From positions 930,001 to 994,000 of the forward strand of contig CAVUZG010000004.1 of the NCBI GenBank assembly GCA_963745945.1: DNA of 64,000 nt, given 5' to 3'. Below the pieces are notes generated by a model, which was given only the letters and a program-made list of their open reading frames with translations, was not told where the DNA came from and made no database searches. How positions within the stretch are numbered: the first letter of the stretch is position 1; every line of letters starts with the position of its first letter. Origin of the DNA: DATFVA01 sp963745945 (GTDB taxonomy: Bacteria > Bacteroidota > Ignavibacteria > Ignavibacteriales > Ignavibacteriaceae). The translations under genes were made by a program, and so were the position numbers. Shown in pieces: positions 43,492 to 52,593 of the stretch.

Positions 43492-45450
43492 CTACTTAAG
43501 ATAAACCATTTTATGCGGATACAATTTTCCTTCCAGTTTTAACACGTAAATATAAATACCGCTTGCTGCAAAAGTACCAGCATCAGTCGTTCCATCCCAG
43601 ATTACAGTATTCACACCAATAGTAGATATCCCTCTGAATAATGATTTCACTTTTCTGCCAATGGCATCAAAAATTATTATTTCTGCCGGGGACGTATTTT
43701 CTGCTACGAAATTTATTTTAGTATAGGAATTGAATGGATTAGGATAATTATTGCTGAGAACATAATCGATAGAGTTAGCCGCTAGTGGAAGATTTAATGA
43801 AATATTTAATGTACCGGAGCGGAATTTATAATTATAGATTTCAGGATCGCGGTGTGACGTTCCGGATTCATCCATATAAGTAAAATAAAAACTCACTAAG
43901 TTATTAATTGGAATTAAAGGCAGCTCTTTTTGAAATTTATATTCGCTTACGGAATTCATACCAAGAGTATCAAAATTTGTGTTATCAGTTGAATAATGAA
44001 GCTGAACATTAGAAACAGAAAGTTCCTGAATAAAAGCTTTATTCAAAATATATCTACCATCTGAAAACAAGAGGTTTGGATAAGAGATGGCTCTTGATGC
44101 TGATAATAAACCATACCCGCGATCATTATCCGGATGCTGTGAGTTACCGGATGTTTCGAGAAGAATATTTCTAATCTGTTCATTTGTCAGCTGAGGATAA
44201 GCAGAAAGTAAAAGTGCAGCTACTCCTCCTGCAATTGGTGCAGCTGAAGAAGTTCCGGTTCCGTATGTATAATTATTAGATCCATTAGTCGAAGCTCCAT
44301 ACACATCAACTCCTAATGCAACAACATCGGGTTTAATCCTTCCGTCATAAGTAGGTCCGCGGCTACTAAATGATGTAACCAGGCTATCCTGATATACTGC
44401 GCCCACCGCTATAGTATTAAACCCATCCGCAGGTGCAATAATATAATACCAGGAAGTATTACCCTCATTTCCCGCAGAAGTAATTGTAACAACTCCGCGT
44501 TGAAATGCCAATTCAGCAGCTTTAGTTATTATAGTCGATTTCCCATCCATATCTTCATATGTATAGGATGTGCCTGTATCAAAAATATTATATCCCAAAG
44601 AACTGCTTGTTATATCTACACCTAAATTTTCCATCCATTCAAGAGCCGCAGCATAATTATCTTCTTCTATGTGCGTCTCACTTCTAATATCTTCAGTCTT
44701 TGCCAGGATAAATGAAGCCCCGTATGAAGAACCAATAAGCGTACTGTCCTTGTATCCGCCAATTACGGAAAAAACAAAGGTACCATGCGAATCCTGTCCC
44801 GGAACATCATCGGCCTGATCCGCCGTTACACTATCGTGAAATACAAAGTCGTATTCAGACACTACGTGAATATTCTTCAAAGCTTCATGAAACTTCCAGT
44901 CAAAGCCCGTGTCTAACACACCAATAAGAATCCCGCTTCCGGTTATACCTTTTGAATGAACAAGTGGAATATCTGATAAAGCAAGTTGATTATAAGAATT
45001 CCCGTAATCTGACGGATCGGAATTGGTAGTTTTAGTTAGGGAAAAATTCTTTACCTGAGCATTTTGAAAAGTTAAAGTCTTAACAGGTTCAATTTTTTTT
45101 ACAAAAGACAGAGTTTTGACGAACTTTATTTGTTCAGCATCAAGATAAGCAGATACTGAATTAAACCACTTTAATTTATTTACTATTTTTATCCCGTTGG
45201 TTGTCAGGCTTTTTATATATTCCTTAAACAATGGGACGTCTTCAAATCTGATTAGTGAATCTGCATTCATAACTTTCATTCTTCTTTCTATTGCATGTTT
45301 TGAAAGATTATGAATAGCATTTTGATAGGAAGGACTACTTTTTTGAAGCGATTGTACAGGTCCTTTATCTTTGAAATAAATAAAATATTTTTCCTGACCC
45401 AGGAGAAGAATGAAAGGAACCATTAAAAGCAGCAGAACTATCTTTTTCAT
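43492..45450 (-). CDS. Secreted subtilisin-like serine protease (S8) with T9SS sorting domain
   Basis: The 652-residue protein has a signal peptide, a propeptide-like stretch (about 20-135) and an S8 catalytic domain with Asp180 (GVLDTGFDW), His222 (GQDSHGTFV) and Ser401 (GTSSAAPIAGG). The oxyanion Asn is in TSAGNEG. A beta domain and a sorting domain (NYPNPFNSYTKINF ... DGTTDAGTFAASGIYIYVLKLEGK) complete it. It should be exported by T9SS and degrade protein outside the cell. The start overlaps the lepB stop by 4 bp, so protease and signal peptidase are translated from one mRNA. Confidence 0.94.
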   Translation of the reverse strand: MKKIVLLLLMVPFILLLGQEKYFIYFKDKGPVQSLQKSSPSYQNAIHNLSKHAIERRMKVMNADSLIRFEDVPLFKEYIKSLTTNGIKIVNKLKWFNSVSAYLDAEQIKFVKTLSFVKKIEPVKTLTFQNAQVKNFSLTKTTNSDPSDYGNSYNQLALSDIPLVHSKGITGSGILIGVLDTGFDWKFHEALKNIHVVSEYDFVFHDSVTADQADDVPGQDSHGTFVFSVIGGYKDSTLIGSSYGASFILAKTEDIRSETHIEEDNYAAALEWMENLGVDITSSSLGYNIFDTGTSYTYEDMDGKSTIITKAAELAFQRGVVTITSAGNEGNTSWYYIIAPADGFNTIAVGAVYQDSLVTSFSSRGPTYDGRIKPDVVALGVDVYGASTNGSNNYTYGTGTSSAAPIAGGVAALLLSAYPQLTNEQIRNILLETSGNSQHPDNDRGYGLLSASRAISYPNLLFSDGRYILNKAFIQELSVSNVQLHYSTDNTNFDTLGMNSVSEYKFQKELPLIPINNLVSFYFTYMDESGTSHRDPEIYNYKFRSGTLNISLNLPLAANSIDYVLSNNYPNPFNSYTKINFVAENTSPAEIIIFDAIGRKVKSLFRGISTIGVNTVIWDGTTDAGTFAASGIYIYVLKLEGKLYPHKMVYLK

Positions 45451-46370
45451 TTTATATTTTTAAATAACCTGCCAAACCTGATAGGTTCAACTATATTATA
45501 AAATTTTCTGTTAGGTATATATGGATCCCAGGACCAGTATATTATAAAAGCTTCACCAATAATCATGTCTTTAGGAACAAAACCCCAGTAACGGCTGTCC
45601 ATACTGTTTTCACGGTTGTCGCCCAAAACAAAATAATAATCTTTGGTAAGGGTGTATCCATGAACCGGCTTCCTGTCGATAGTAATTACTGTGCCTTCCA
45701 CACTTAATGTGTTCATCCCGAGTTCCCTGTCAATCAGGGTTTTCCACATTGCTGCATTTTCGGGATTGAGATCAATAAGGTCACCCTTCTTTGGAATGAC
45801 AATCGGACCATAATTATCCTTGTTCCAGTTAGTGTCAGCCGGAAAGATTCCCTTTTCTGAAATTCCAGCAGCCATTTTATCATCCCTGTTGAGTTTTGCT
45901 GTCACAGGAAATTCTGTTTTCATTCCGTTAACATAAACTTCCTGTTTAATTATTTGTATTGTATCACCGGGTAATCCAATAATCCTCTTTACCAGATTTA
46001 CACTATTTTCATCCGGAAGTTCGGAACCATATGGAAATTTGAAAATAATAACATCTCCCCTCTCCGGTTTCGATATTGAAAAAAGATCAGCAGAGGGAAT
46101 ATAGATAGAGGTAAAAGGAATATAGCGTGGGGTATGAAAAACATAAGCTAATTTGCTGACAAGAATGTCATCACCAACCAGGAGAGTATTTTCCATAGAA
46201 CCGGTCGGTATTTTGAAAGCATCAAATAAAAATGATTTTATTAAAAATACAATGACAAGGATTATTAGGATAACCCTGATAAAAATACCGAATTTCGTTT
46301 TTTTCTTTTTTTGCTTTATATCCGGAGTCGGATTTTCGGTATAGACTGTGTTTTGTGTAGGATTAAACAA
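45447..46370 (-). CDS. lepB: Signal peptidase I
   Basis: The 307-residue protein has one membrane anchor (about 31-47), the catalytic Ser in IPTGSMENTLLVGDDI, and the catalytic Lys in VNLVKRIIGLPGDTI. The box E motif VLGDNRENSMDSRYWG is intact. It cleaves signal peptides at the outer face of the inner membrane; the exported T9SS cargo and lipoprotein-free secreted proteins in this window need it. The formal start is a TTG with GGTGA upstream. It lies 17 bp downstream of lepA, a common gene order. Confidence 0.95.
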   Translation of the reverse strand: MFNPTQNTVYTENPTPDIKQKKKKTKFGIFIRVILIILVIVFLIKSFLFDAFKIPTGSMENTLLVGDDILVSKLAYVFHTPRYIPFTSIYIPSADLFSISKPERGDVIIFKFPYGSELPDENSVNLVKRIIGLPGDTIQIIKQEVYVNGMKTEFPVTAKLNRDDKMAAGISEKGIFPADTNWNKDNYGPIVIPKKGDLIDLNPENAAMWKTLIDRELGMNTLSVEGTVITIDRKPVHGYTLTKDYYFVLGDNRENSMDSRYWGFVPKDMIIGEAFIIYWSWDPYIPNRKFYNIVEPIRFGRLFKNIK

Positions 46371-46387
46371 TTGTCACCATTAATTTG

Positions 46388-48181
46388 TTACTCATCTATC
46401 TGTAAGACGGCGAGAAATGCTTCCTGCGGAATTTCTACATTACCAACTTGCTTCATTCTTTTTTTACCTTCCTTTTGTTTTTCCAGTAATTTTCTTTTCC
46501 TTGTAATATCTCCACCGTAACATTTAGCAAGGACATTTTTTCGGAGTGCTTTTACAACAGATTTGGAGATGACTTTTGAACCAATTGCAGCCTGTATTGA
46601 AATTTCAAACATCTGTCTTGGTATAAGATCCTTTAATTTACTGCAAACTTTTCTTCCCCAGTCATACGATTTATCCTTATGTACAATCATTGAAAGTGCA
46701 TCGACCGGTTCACTATTTAAAAGAATATCAAGCTTTACAAGATCAGATTCACGGTAACCAATGTACTCATAATCAAAAGATGCGTATCCTCTGGTAGAGG
46801 ATTTTAATTTATCGTAAAAATCAAAAATAATTTCTGAAAGCGGAAATTCAAACTGTATGTCCGCCCTGGTAGGATCAATATAAGTAGTGTTTTTATAAAT
46901 TCCTCGTTTATCAATCGATAGTTTCATAATATTACCAACATATTCGCTGGGACAAACAATCTGGGCTTTTATGTATGGTTCTTCAATTTTTTCAATTTCT
47001 CCAATTGTAGGCATTTCAGCAGGATTATCAACTATCACTTGTTCATCCTTTTTATTATATACAATATATTCAACATTCGGCAAAGTTGTAATAATTGACT
47101 GATCATATTCTCTTAATAATCTTTCCTGCACAATTTCCATATGAAGAAGCCCAAGAAATCCGCAGCGGAATCCAAATCCCAGTGCAACTGAAGTTTCAGG
47201 CTGATAAACAAGTGCTGAATCATTAAGCTTAAATTTTTCTAATGCATCTCTCAGATCTTCAAAATCATCTGAAAGAGTTGGATATAACCCACTGTAAACC
47301 ATAGGTTTTACATCCTTATAACCGGGTAATGGTTTGGTTGTTCCGCCTTTTTCATGTGTTATAGTATCACCAACTTTGGTATCACGTACATCTTTTACTC
47401 CTGCAATCAGATACCCGACATTGCCGGCTTCCAGTTCATCTACCTTAACTTTTTTTAATCCCAGAACTCCAATTTCTTCAGCTTCCAGTTCCTTTTTAGT
47501 TGCAAAGAATTTTATTTTATCATTTGTTTTTACTTTGCCATTGAAAATTCTTATGTAAGCAATTGCTCCACGATAAGAATCAAATATTGAATCAAATATT
47601 AAAGCCTGTAATGGAGCATCGGGATTACCTGTAGGAGCTGGAATTTTTGATACAATTCTTTCCAGAAGTTCATCGATCCCGATTTTAGTTTTAGCACTAA
47701 CGAGCAATATTTCGTCTTCTTCACATCCGATAAGATCTATTATCTGATTTTTAACTTTCTCTATTTCTGCACTCGGTAAATCAATTTTGTTTATTACAGG
47801 AATTATCTCAAGTCCGGCTTCTACTGCAAGATATAAATTACTTATTGTTTGCGCCTCCACTCCCTGAGCAGCATCAACAACAAGTACTGCCCCCTCACAA
47901 GCAGCCAGCGATCTTGAAACTTCATAAGAAAAATCCACATGACCGGGAGTATCAATAAGATTAAAAATATATTTTCTTTTATCTTTTGCAGTATAATGCA
48001 TCTGGATAGCGTGAGATTTAATTGTTATTCCCCTCTCTCTTTCAAGATCAAGATCATCAAGTACCTGGGCTTTTGCTTCCCTTTCGGTTACAGCCCCGGT
48101 TTTTTCAAGAAGACAATCGGCAATAGTGGACTTACCATGGTCAATATGCGCAACAATACAAAAATTTCTAATGTTTATCAT
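46388..48181 (-). CDS. lepA: Elongation factor 4 (LepA)
   Basis: The 597-residue protein has all GTPase motifs: AHIDHGKST (G1), RERGITIKS (G2), DTPGHVDF (G3), NKIDLPSA (G4), VSAKTKIG (G5), and the LepA C-terminal domain ending CYGGDITRKRKLLEKQKEGKKRMKQ. Length is standard. LepA is a ribosome-associated GTPase. It heads the lepA-lepB-protease-methyltransferase run on the minus strand. Confidence 0.97.
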   Translation of the reverse strand: MINIRNFCIVAHIDHGKSTIADCLLEKTGAVTEREAKAQVLDDLDLERERGITIKSHAIQMHYTAKDKRKYIFNLIDTPGHVDFSYEVSRSLAACEGAVLVVDAAQGVEAQTISNLYLAVEAGLEIIPVINKIDLPSAEIEKVKNQIIDLIGCEEDEILLVSAKTKIGIDELLERIVSKIPAPTGNPDAPLQALIFDSIFDSYRGAIAYIRIFNGKVKTNDKIKFFATKKELEAEEIGVLGLKKVKVDELEAGNVGYLIAGVKDVRDTKVGDTITHEKGGTTKPLPGYKDVKPMVYSGLYPTLSDDFEDLRDALEKFKLNDSALVYQPETSVALGFGFRCGFLGLLHMEIVQERLLREYDQSIITTLPNVEYIVYNKKDEQVIVDNPAEMPTIGEIEKIEEPYIKAQIVCPSEYVGNIMKLSIDKRGIYKNTTYIDPTRADIQFEFPLSEIIFDFYDKLKSSTRGYASFDYEYIGYRESDLVKLDILLNSEPVDALSMIVHKDKSYDWGRKVCSKLKDLIPRQMFEISIQAAIGSKVISKSVVKALRKNVLAKCYGGDITRKRKLLEKQKEGKKRMKQVGNVEIPQEAFLAVLQIDE

Positions 48182-48319
48182 TCATTTTCCGGAATTAGAG
48201 TACAAATATATAAAGGGTGGTTGTATATTAAAAGTTACTAAATTTAACTGATAATAATGTTAATCCGCTCTTTGATTAGGGATTAAAATGGGGAATGTGA
48301 AAAGGCTCTGAATTAAATT

Positions 48320-48577
48320 TCAGGATATCTCAATTTTGTAGCTTCCGTTTACAAATTCATTATTGTTACTTATTCTTCCATCGAAAGGGTAGATTTTTAC
48401 AACTTGATTACTCTGAAACGCATCCAAAATCGTTTTATAGTCAGCTTTGTCAATCTGAATTTTAAACTTACTCTGTAAAGGTTGTATCTCGGCAAAATAA
48501 TTGTCGCTATCCATAATAACCCTTTTAATACAAAACGGACTTCCATCTGATAATTCTGACAGATCAAGTATCTGCAT
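48320..48577 (-). CDS. Small hypothetical protein
   Basis: The 85-residue protein begins MQILDLSELSDGSPFCIKR after a strong ribosome site (AAGGGAGAGTATT). It is soluble, with a beta/alpha pattern (YFAEIQPLQSKFKIQIDKADYKTILDAF) and no membrane segment. No family is recognised. It stands alone between lepA and the Ppx/GppA gene. Confidence 0.6.
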   Translation of the reverse strand: MQILDLSELSDGSPFCIKRVIMDSDNYFAEIQPLQSKFKIQIDKADYKTILDAFQSNQVVKIYPFDGRISNNNEFVNGSYKIEIS

Positions 48578-48737
48578 AATACTCTCCCTTTCTGAATTCT
48601 GTAACTTGAATTAATAAAATTAAATTGAATATAAAATTGCCTGACCCCAAAGAAGCACGACTCAACAGGAAATTATATATTCAAAAGGTAAGACACAAGA
48701 GGTTCTGGATAAAAATCGTGGATTTATAAAAAATAAA

Positions 48738-49709
48738 TCAAGAAGTTAAAATGCCGGAATCAAGTGATGCATTATGTTTTTGCAACAAATCAAATACGAT
48801 ACCTTCCCTTAATGCATATTCGGAAATTTTAATTTCCTTAATCTTAAAATGCTGAAATGCTTTATTCAGGATTAATAAGCCTGCTGGAATTATATCTGCC
48901 CTTTTCTCTTCCATCCCTTTTATTTTTAATCTCGCTTTTATTGAATCAGCTGAAAGAATTAATTCAGAGATATCTTTTAATTCATCTTTTTGAAAACAGA
49001 CTGAGTTCAATGATTTGGGGACTTTTTCCCCTTTCTGTTTTAATATAATAGATGCTATTGCTTCAATTGTGCCTGAGGATCCTACAACTATATCAAAATT
49101 ATTATGAGAATAATTTTTAAGCTTTTCCAATAACATTTTTTCAATATGCTGGCTGCACTTTATAATTCGTTCTTTGGTAAGAAGATAATCAGGGAAGAAA
49201 AGTTTCGACAATCTGACAGCACCAACTTTTATACTTTCAGCAAAAATGATTTCCCCATTATTCACATTTATGAATTCCGTACTTCCCCCGCCAATATCAA
49301 TACAGAGTACATTTTTATTATATAATGAAAGTGCTTTTCGGGCACCAAGATAAATATACCTGGCTTCCTTCTTCCCATCGATCACCTCTATATTTATTCC
49401 TGCTTCCCTTTTAATCTTTCCAGTGAACTCAGATTTATTTTTTGCTTCTCTAACAGCACTTGTCGCTATAGCTTTGAACTTAGCGCCATAAGAATCCGAG
49501 AGTTTTTTAAATTGTGAGAGAACTTCAATCGACAAATCAGTTTCTTCCGGGGAAATATAGGATAGTTCTTTCCCTTCGTGTGAACCAAGCCTTATTAGTT
49601 TCTTTTCACGATCAATTATTTTTATTGATCCATCCTCATTTATTTTAGCTATTATCATATGGAAGGAATTTGTTCCCATATCAACCACTGCCAAACAGCA
49701 ATTTTCCAA
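48738..49709 (-). CDS. Ppx/GppA family phosphatase
   Basis: The 323-residue protein fits the N-terminal Ppx/GppA ATPase fold: AVVDMGTNSFHMIIAKI (phosphate 1), ATSAVREAKN, CIDIGGGSTEFI (phosphate 2), VVGSSGTIEAIASI. It lacks the C-terminal HD-like region of long exopolyphosphatases, so it is the short form. It hydrolyses polyphosphate or pppGpp. The TTG start has a ribosome site (AAGGGAAGG) inside the end of the preceding gene. Confidence 0.92.
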   Translation of the reverse strand: MENCCLAVVDMGTNSFHMIIAKINEDGSIKIIDREKKLIRLGSHEGKELSYISPEETDLSIEVLSQFKKLSDSYGAKFKAIATSAVREAKNKSEFTGKIKREAGINIEVIDGKKEARYIYLGARKALSLYNKNVLCIDIGGGSTEFINVNNGEIIFAESIKVGAVRLSKLFFPDYLLTKERIIKCSQHIEKMLLEKLKNYSHNNFDIVVGSSGTIEAIASIILKQKGEKVPKSLNSVCFQKDELKDISELILSADSIKARLKIKGMEEKRADIIPAGLLILNKAFQHFKIKEIKISEYALREGIVFDLLQKHNASLDSGILTS

Positions 49710-49711
49710 AA

Positions 49712-50812
49712 TCAGCCTTCCCTTTTAGCTAAAGGAACAAGATAGACGCACATCTTAAAAACATCTTCCACAGCAATATCATCAATTAAATCTGATTTCC
49801 TGATATATAATTTATTTTTTCCTATTGGCGCCCAGTTTAAAGGGTTTGTAGGACCGAATATTGAAATCTGCGGAGTATTTGTTGTGCCGCCTACGTGCAT
49901 TATACCCGTGTCGTTGGAAATAAATAAATCTGAAAGTGAAATTAAAGCTGCAACTTCTGGAATTTTTCTATTAATGAACGCCGGGATATTAAACTGAATA
50001 TATTTCTTTACGAAATTTATTTCTTCTTTATCGCCGGAACTTCCTGTCAAATACAAATCTACACTGTAGTTATCTTTTAATAGGTTAATCAGGACAGCAT
50101 ATTTGTGCAGAGACCAGCGGTTTTGGGGTTTGCCTGCTCCAACATGAAGACCAATTAATAAATTGCTGTCATCTTTCCTGAAATCCCTGATGAATTTATT
50201 AGCAGCATCAATATCTTCATCATCAAATGTGATTTCAGATGTATAATTAGTAGTTGTTATTCCGAATGGCCGAACAATATCAAGACTTCTTTCAGAAACA
50301 TTTGAATCCGGGTGCTTCCTCCAATCTATATCAATCCTTCTATCAAAGAAAAAGGCACTTTCATTTTTCTTCCCGTCGAGACTCTGTGGGCCTATCCTGA
50401 TTTGCGCATTGGAAAACCTGGCAATTAAATTACTGGTGAAAGATATAGAAACTGTTACCGGTACAATTACAACATCATATTTTTCTTTAATAAGATTTTT
50501 GAATCTCAGAAAATAAAAAAGATTGTACAATTTCTTTTTATCAAATACGAAAACCCTGTCAAGAAATTTATTTTTCACCATTCCCGGATAATTGAAAGGA
50601 CTAACGATTAGGGTTATATGACTTTGCGGATATTTTTCTTTTATAGCTCTGAAGACGGAAACCCCGGCCAGAAGATCTCCAAGCTGGTTATGCTGACGTA
50701 TTATAAGAAATTTTGCGGGGTTGCCCAGATCAAAAGATTTATTCTCCCGGACTGAAAGGAACTTTTTAAATATTTTATAAAGGAAATCTGAAAAGAGGTT
50801 TTGTTTAGCCAT
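49712..50812 (-). CDS. Glycosyltransferase family 9 (heptosyltransferase-like)
   Basis: The 366-residue protein has the GT9 pattern: FLIIRQHNQLGDLLAGVSVFRAIKEKYP, then IGLHVGAGKPQNRWSLHKYAVLINLLK and LFISNDTGIMHVGGTTNTPQISIFGPTNPLNWAP. GT9 enzymes transfer heptose or similar sugars in lipopolysaccharide core assembly at the inner membrane. The exact sugar is unknown. It is separated by 4 bp from the next small gene upstream. Confidence 0.93.
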   Translation of the reverse strand: MAKQNLFSDFLYKIFKKFLSVRENKSFDLGNPAKFLIIRQHNQLGDLLAGVSVFRAIKEKYPQSHITLIVSPFNYPGMVKNKFLDRVFVFDKKKLYNLFYFLRFKNLIKEKYDVVIVPVTVSISFTSNLIARFSNAQIRIGPQSLDGKKNESAFFFDRRIDIDWRKHPDSNVSERSLDIVRPFGITTTNYTSEITFDDEDIDAANKFIRDFRKDDSNLLIGLHVGAGKPQNRWSLHKYAVLINLLKDNYSVDLYLTGSSGDKEEINFVKKYIQFNIPAFINRKIPEVAALISLSDLFISNDTGIMHVGGTTNTPQISIFGPTNPLNWAPIGKNKLYIRKSDLIDDIAVEDVFKMCVYLVPLAKREG

Positions 50813-50816
50813 TTAA

Positions 50817-51020
50817 TTATTTTTTATCGTTCTTTTCCTTCGATTCAATTTCGGTAAATTCAGCTTCCTCAACATTTTCATATTTACTATTCTGCCTGTT
50901 CTCTGTCTGAAATTTATCCTTCTTCCTGGCGCCTATTCTGAAGTTAATGATAAATAATTTTATAATATAATAAACGGCATAAAATAAAATAAAGAATAAT
51001 ACTAACCTCATAAAACTCAT
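50817..51020 (-). CDS. Small membrane-anchored protein
   Basis: The 67-residue protein has one hydrophobic helix (about 5-26, RLVLFFILFYAVYYIIKLFI) followed by a charged tail (RIGARKKDKFQTENRQ ... EIESKEKNDKK). It resembles short single-helix proteins of the FCB group (DUF4834-like), but the match is only in form. It overlaps the deoxynucleoside kinase stop by 4 bp, which supports it being a real gene. Confidence 0.72.
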   Translation of the reverse strand: MSFMRLVLFFILFYAVYYIIKLFIINFRIGARKKDKFQTENRQNSKYENVEEAEFTEIESKEKNDKK

Positions 51021-51676
51021 TCTATCCTCTTAGATTCCGGTTTAAAATATTCAGTAACTCCCCTGTCCTTTCTGAAAATCTGTTTAAATAGTTCGTTAAA
51101 ATCCTTTTCGTTATTAACAAAATCCAATTCTGTTGAATTGACGATAAGCAGAGGCGTACCTGTATACCTGAAGAAAAAATGAGTATAAGCTTCACTCAGT
51201 TCTTCTATATAACTTCTTGTAAGGTTGCGCTCTATTTTACGACTTCTTTTTTTAATATTGAACATAAGTCTGTCAACACTCGATTGAAGAAAAACGACAA
51301 GATCCGGTTTTCTCAGGCTTCTGGATAGTAAAGGAAAAATACTCTCATAAAGTTTCAGTTCTTCTCCACTAAGATTCAAATAAGCAAAAATTCTGTCTTT
51401 TTCAAATACGTAATCGCACACTGTGTGCTCTGTAAACAGGTTCTCCTGGTTAAGCTGTTCCTGCTGTTTGTATCTGTTAATCAGGAAAAACATTTGAGTC
51501 TGAAAAGCATATCTTTTCCGGTCAGAGTAAAAGCTTTCAAGAAAGGGATTGGCTTCAAATTGTTCAAGTATTAGTTCAGCATCAAGTTTATCTCTTATTT
51601 TTTTAGCAAGTGAAGTTTTTCCGGCACCTATCACTCCTTCAATTGCAATATATTTTACTTCAGGGAGATCACTCAA
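51017..51676 (-). CDS. Deoxynucleoside kinase
   Basis: The 219-residue protein has a P-loop IEGVIGAGKTSLAKKI, the FxxxR-like segment FYSDRKRYAFQTQMFFL, the ERS-type motif region FTEHTVCDYVFEKDRIFAYL and KKRSRKIERNLTRSYIEELSEAY. These match the deoxyguanosine/deoxyadenosine kinase family, which salvages deoxynucleosides in the cytoplasm. The TTG start overlaps no neighbour, but lies 11 bp from the end of the folK frame. Confidence 0.93.
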   Translation of the reverse strand: MSDLPEVKYIAIEGVIGAGKTSLAKKIRDKLDAELILEQFEANPFLESFYSDRKRYAFQTQMFFLINRYKQQEQLNQENLFTEHTVCDYVFEKDRIFAYLNLSGEELKLYESIFPLLSRSLRKPDLVVFLQSSVDRLMFNIKKRSRKIERNLTRSYIEELSEAYTHFFFRYTGTPLLIVNSTELDFVNNEKDFNELFKQIFRKDRGVTEYFKPESKRIE

Positions 51677-51686
51677 TTTAATACCG

Positions 51687-52197
51687 TTATAGTTTGTGTT
51701 CTGATTTACTAATTATATTTTTTTCTAGTTTATTCAAGTCAATCTGTGAAATTTTTAATTTCTTCTCAGGATGAATAAAATCCGGAGAAATATCACAAAA
51801 GGGGACAATTACAAAATCTCTTTCGGTTATTCCTGATATGCGGAACTTTAAGTTCTGCATCAGAATAAATCAACTCATCGTAAAATAATAAATCCAGATC
51901 AATTTCTCTTGGTCCCCACTTTTCATTTTTTGTTCTTCCGAGTTTCTTTTCAGTTTCTTTTAAAAAATGGAAAAACTCTTTTAGGCCAAATTCTGTTTCA
52001 ACAGATACAACCGCATTTAAAAAATTATTTTGTTCCAGGTAACCAAACGGTTTGGTTTCATAAACAAATGATTTGCTAATCACTCTGCAATTTTCATCGG
52101 ATTCAATTAATTCTACAGCCTTTTTAAGATTTTCCTGCCTGTTGCCTTTATTTGATCCCAGCGCTATGTATGCAGTTACCGGAATTTCAGCATTCAC
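51687..52197 (-). CDS. folK: Dihydroneopterin-type pyrophosphokinase FolK, frameshifted
   Basis: The first 123 codons (52197 to about 51838) encode HPPK: YIALGSNKGNRQENLKKAVELI, FVYETKPFGYLEQNNFLNAVV, and the signature KLGRTKNEKWGPREIDLDLLFYD. After VPH the frame reads IRNNRKRFCNCPLL and stops at 51793. One base less at 51837 gives SGITERDFVIVPFCDISPDF, the family's normal end, running to a stop at 51687. FolK pyrophosphorylates hydroxymethyldihydropterin for folate. It lies 9 bp after folB, as in many genomes. Confidence 0.9.
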
Positions 52198-52206
52198 TTT
52201 TTAAAT

Positions 52207-52578
52207 TTATAATTCTTTTCTTTCTTTAATTACTTCAACCTCAACACAATCAACAACTCCGCCCAACGGCGGATTATTTTTCCTTACCCTGACATTTACC
52301 TTCTGTATTTTCTTAAAATTTAATAGTAGTTCATTTGCAATTTTGGTTGCCAGAGATTCAATCAAATAGTGTTTTTCATCCAGCGCAATTTTATAAATAA
52401 ACTTATATACTTTGTGGTAATCTATTGTTTCATTCAAATCATCTTTGGTTGCTGCTTTAGAAAAATCAGTATATAAATCTACATCTGCTTCAAAATTACC
52501 GCCGACAGTTTGTTCCTCTGAAAGTACTCCGTGATAACCATAAAAAGTTGCTTTTTTTATCCGGATAATATTTAACAT
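52207..52578 (-). CDS. folB: Dihydroneopterin aldolase
   Basis: The 123-residue protein has the FolB pattern: IKKATFYGYHGVLSEEQTVGGNFEADVDL, the catalytic Glu in that region, DDLNETIDYHKVYKF, and YLIESLATKIANELL, VRVRKNNPPLGGVVDCVEVEV with the Lys. It converts dihydroneopterin to the hydroxymethyl pterin used by FolK, encoded 9 bp downstream. Confidence 0.95.
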   Translation of the reverse strand: MLNIIRIKKATFYGYHGVLSEEQTVGGNFEADVDLYTDFSKAATKDDLNETIDYHKVYKFIYKIALDEKHYLIESLATKIANELLLNFKKIQKVNVRVRKNNPPLGGVVDCVEVEVIKERKEL

Positions 52579-52593
52579 AAAATCTCCATTAAA

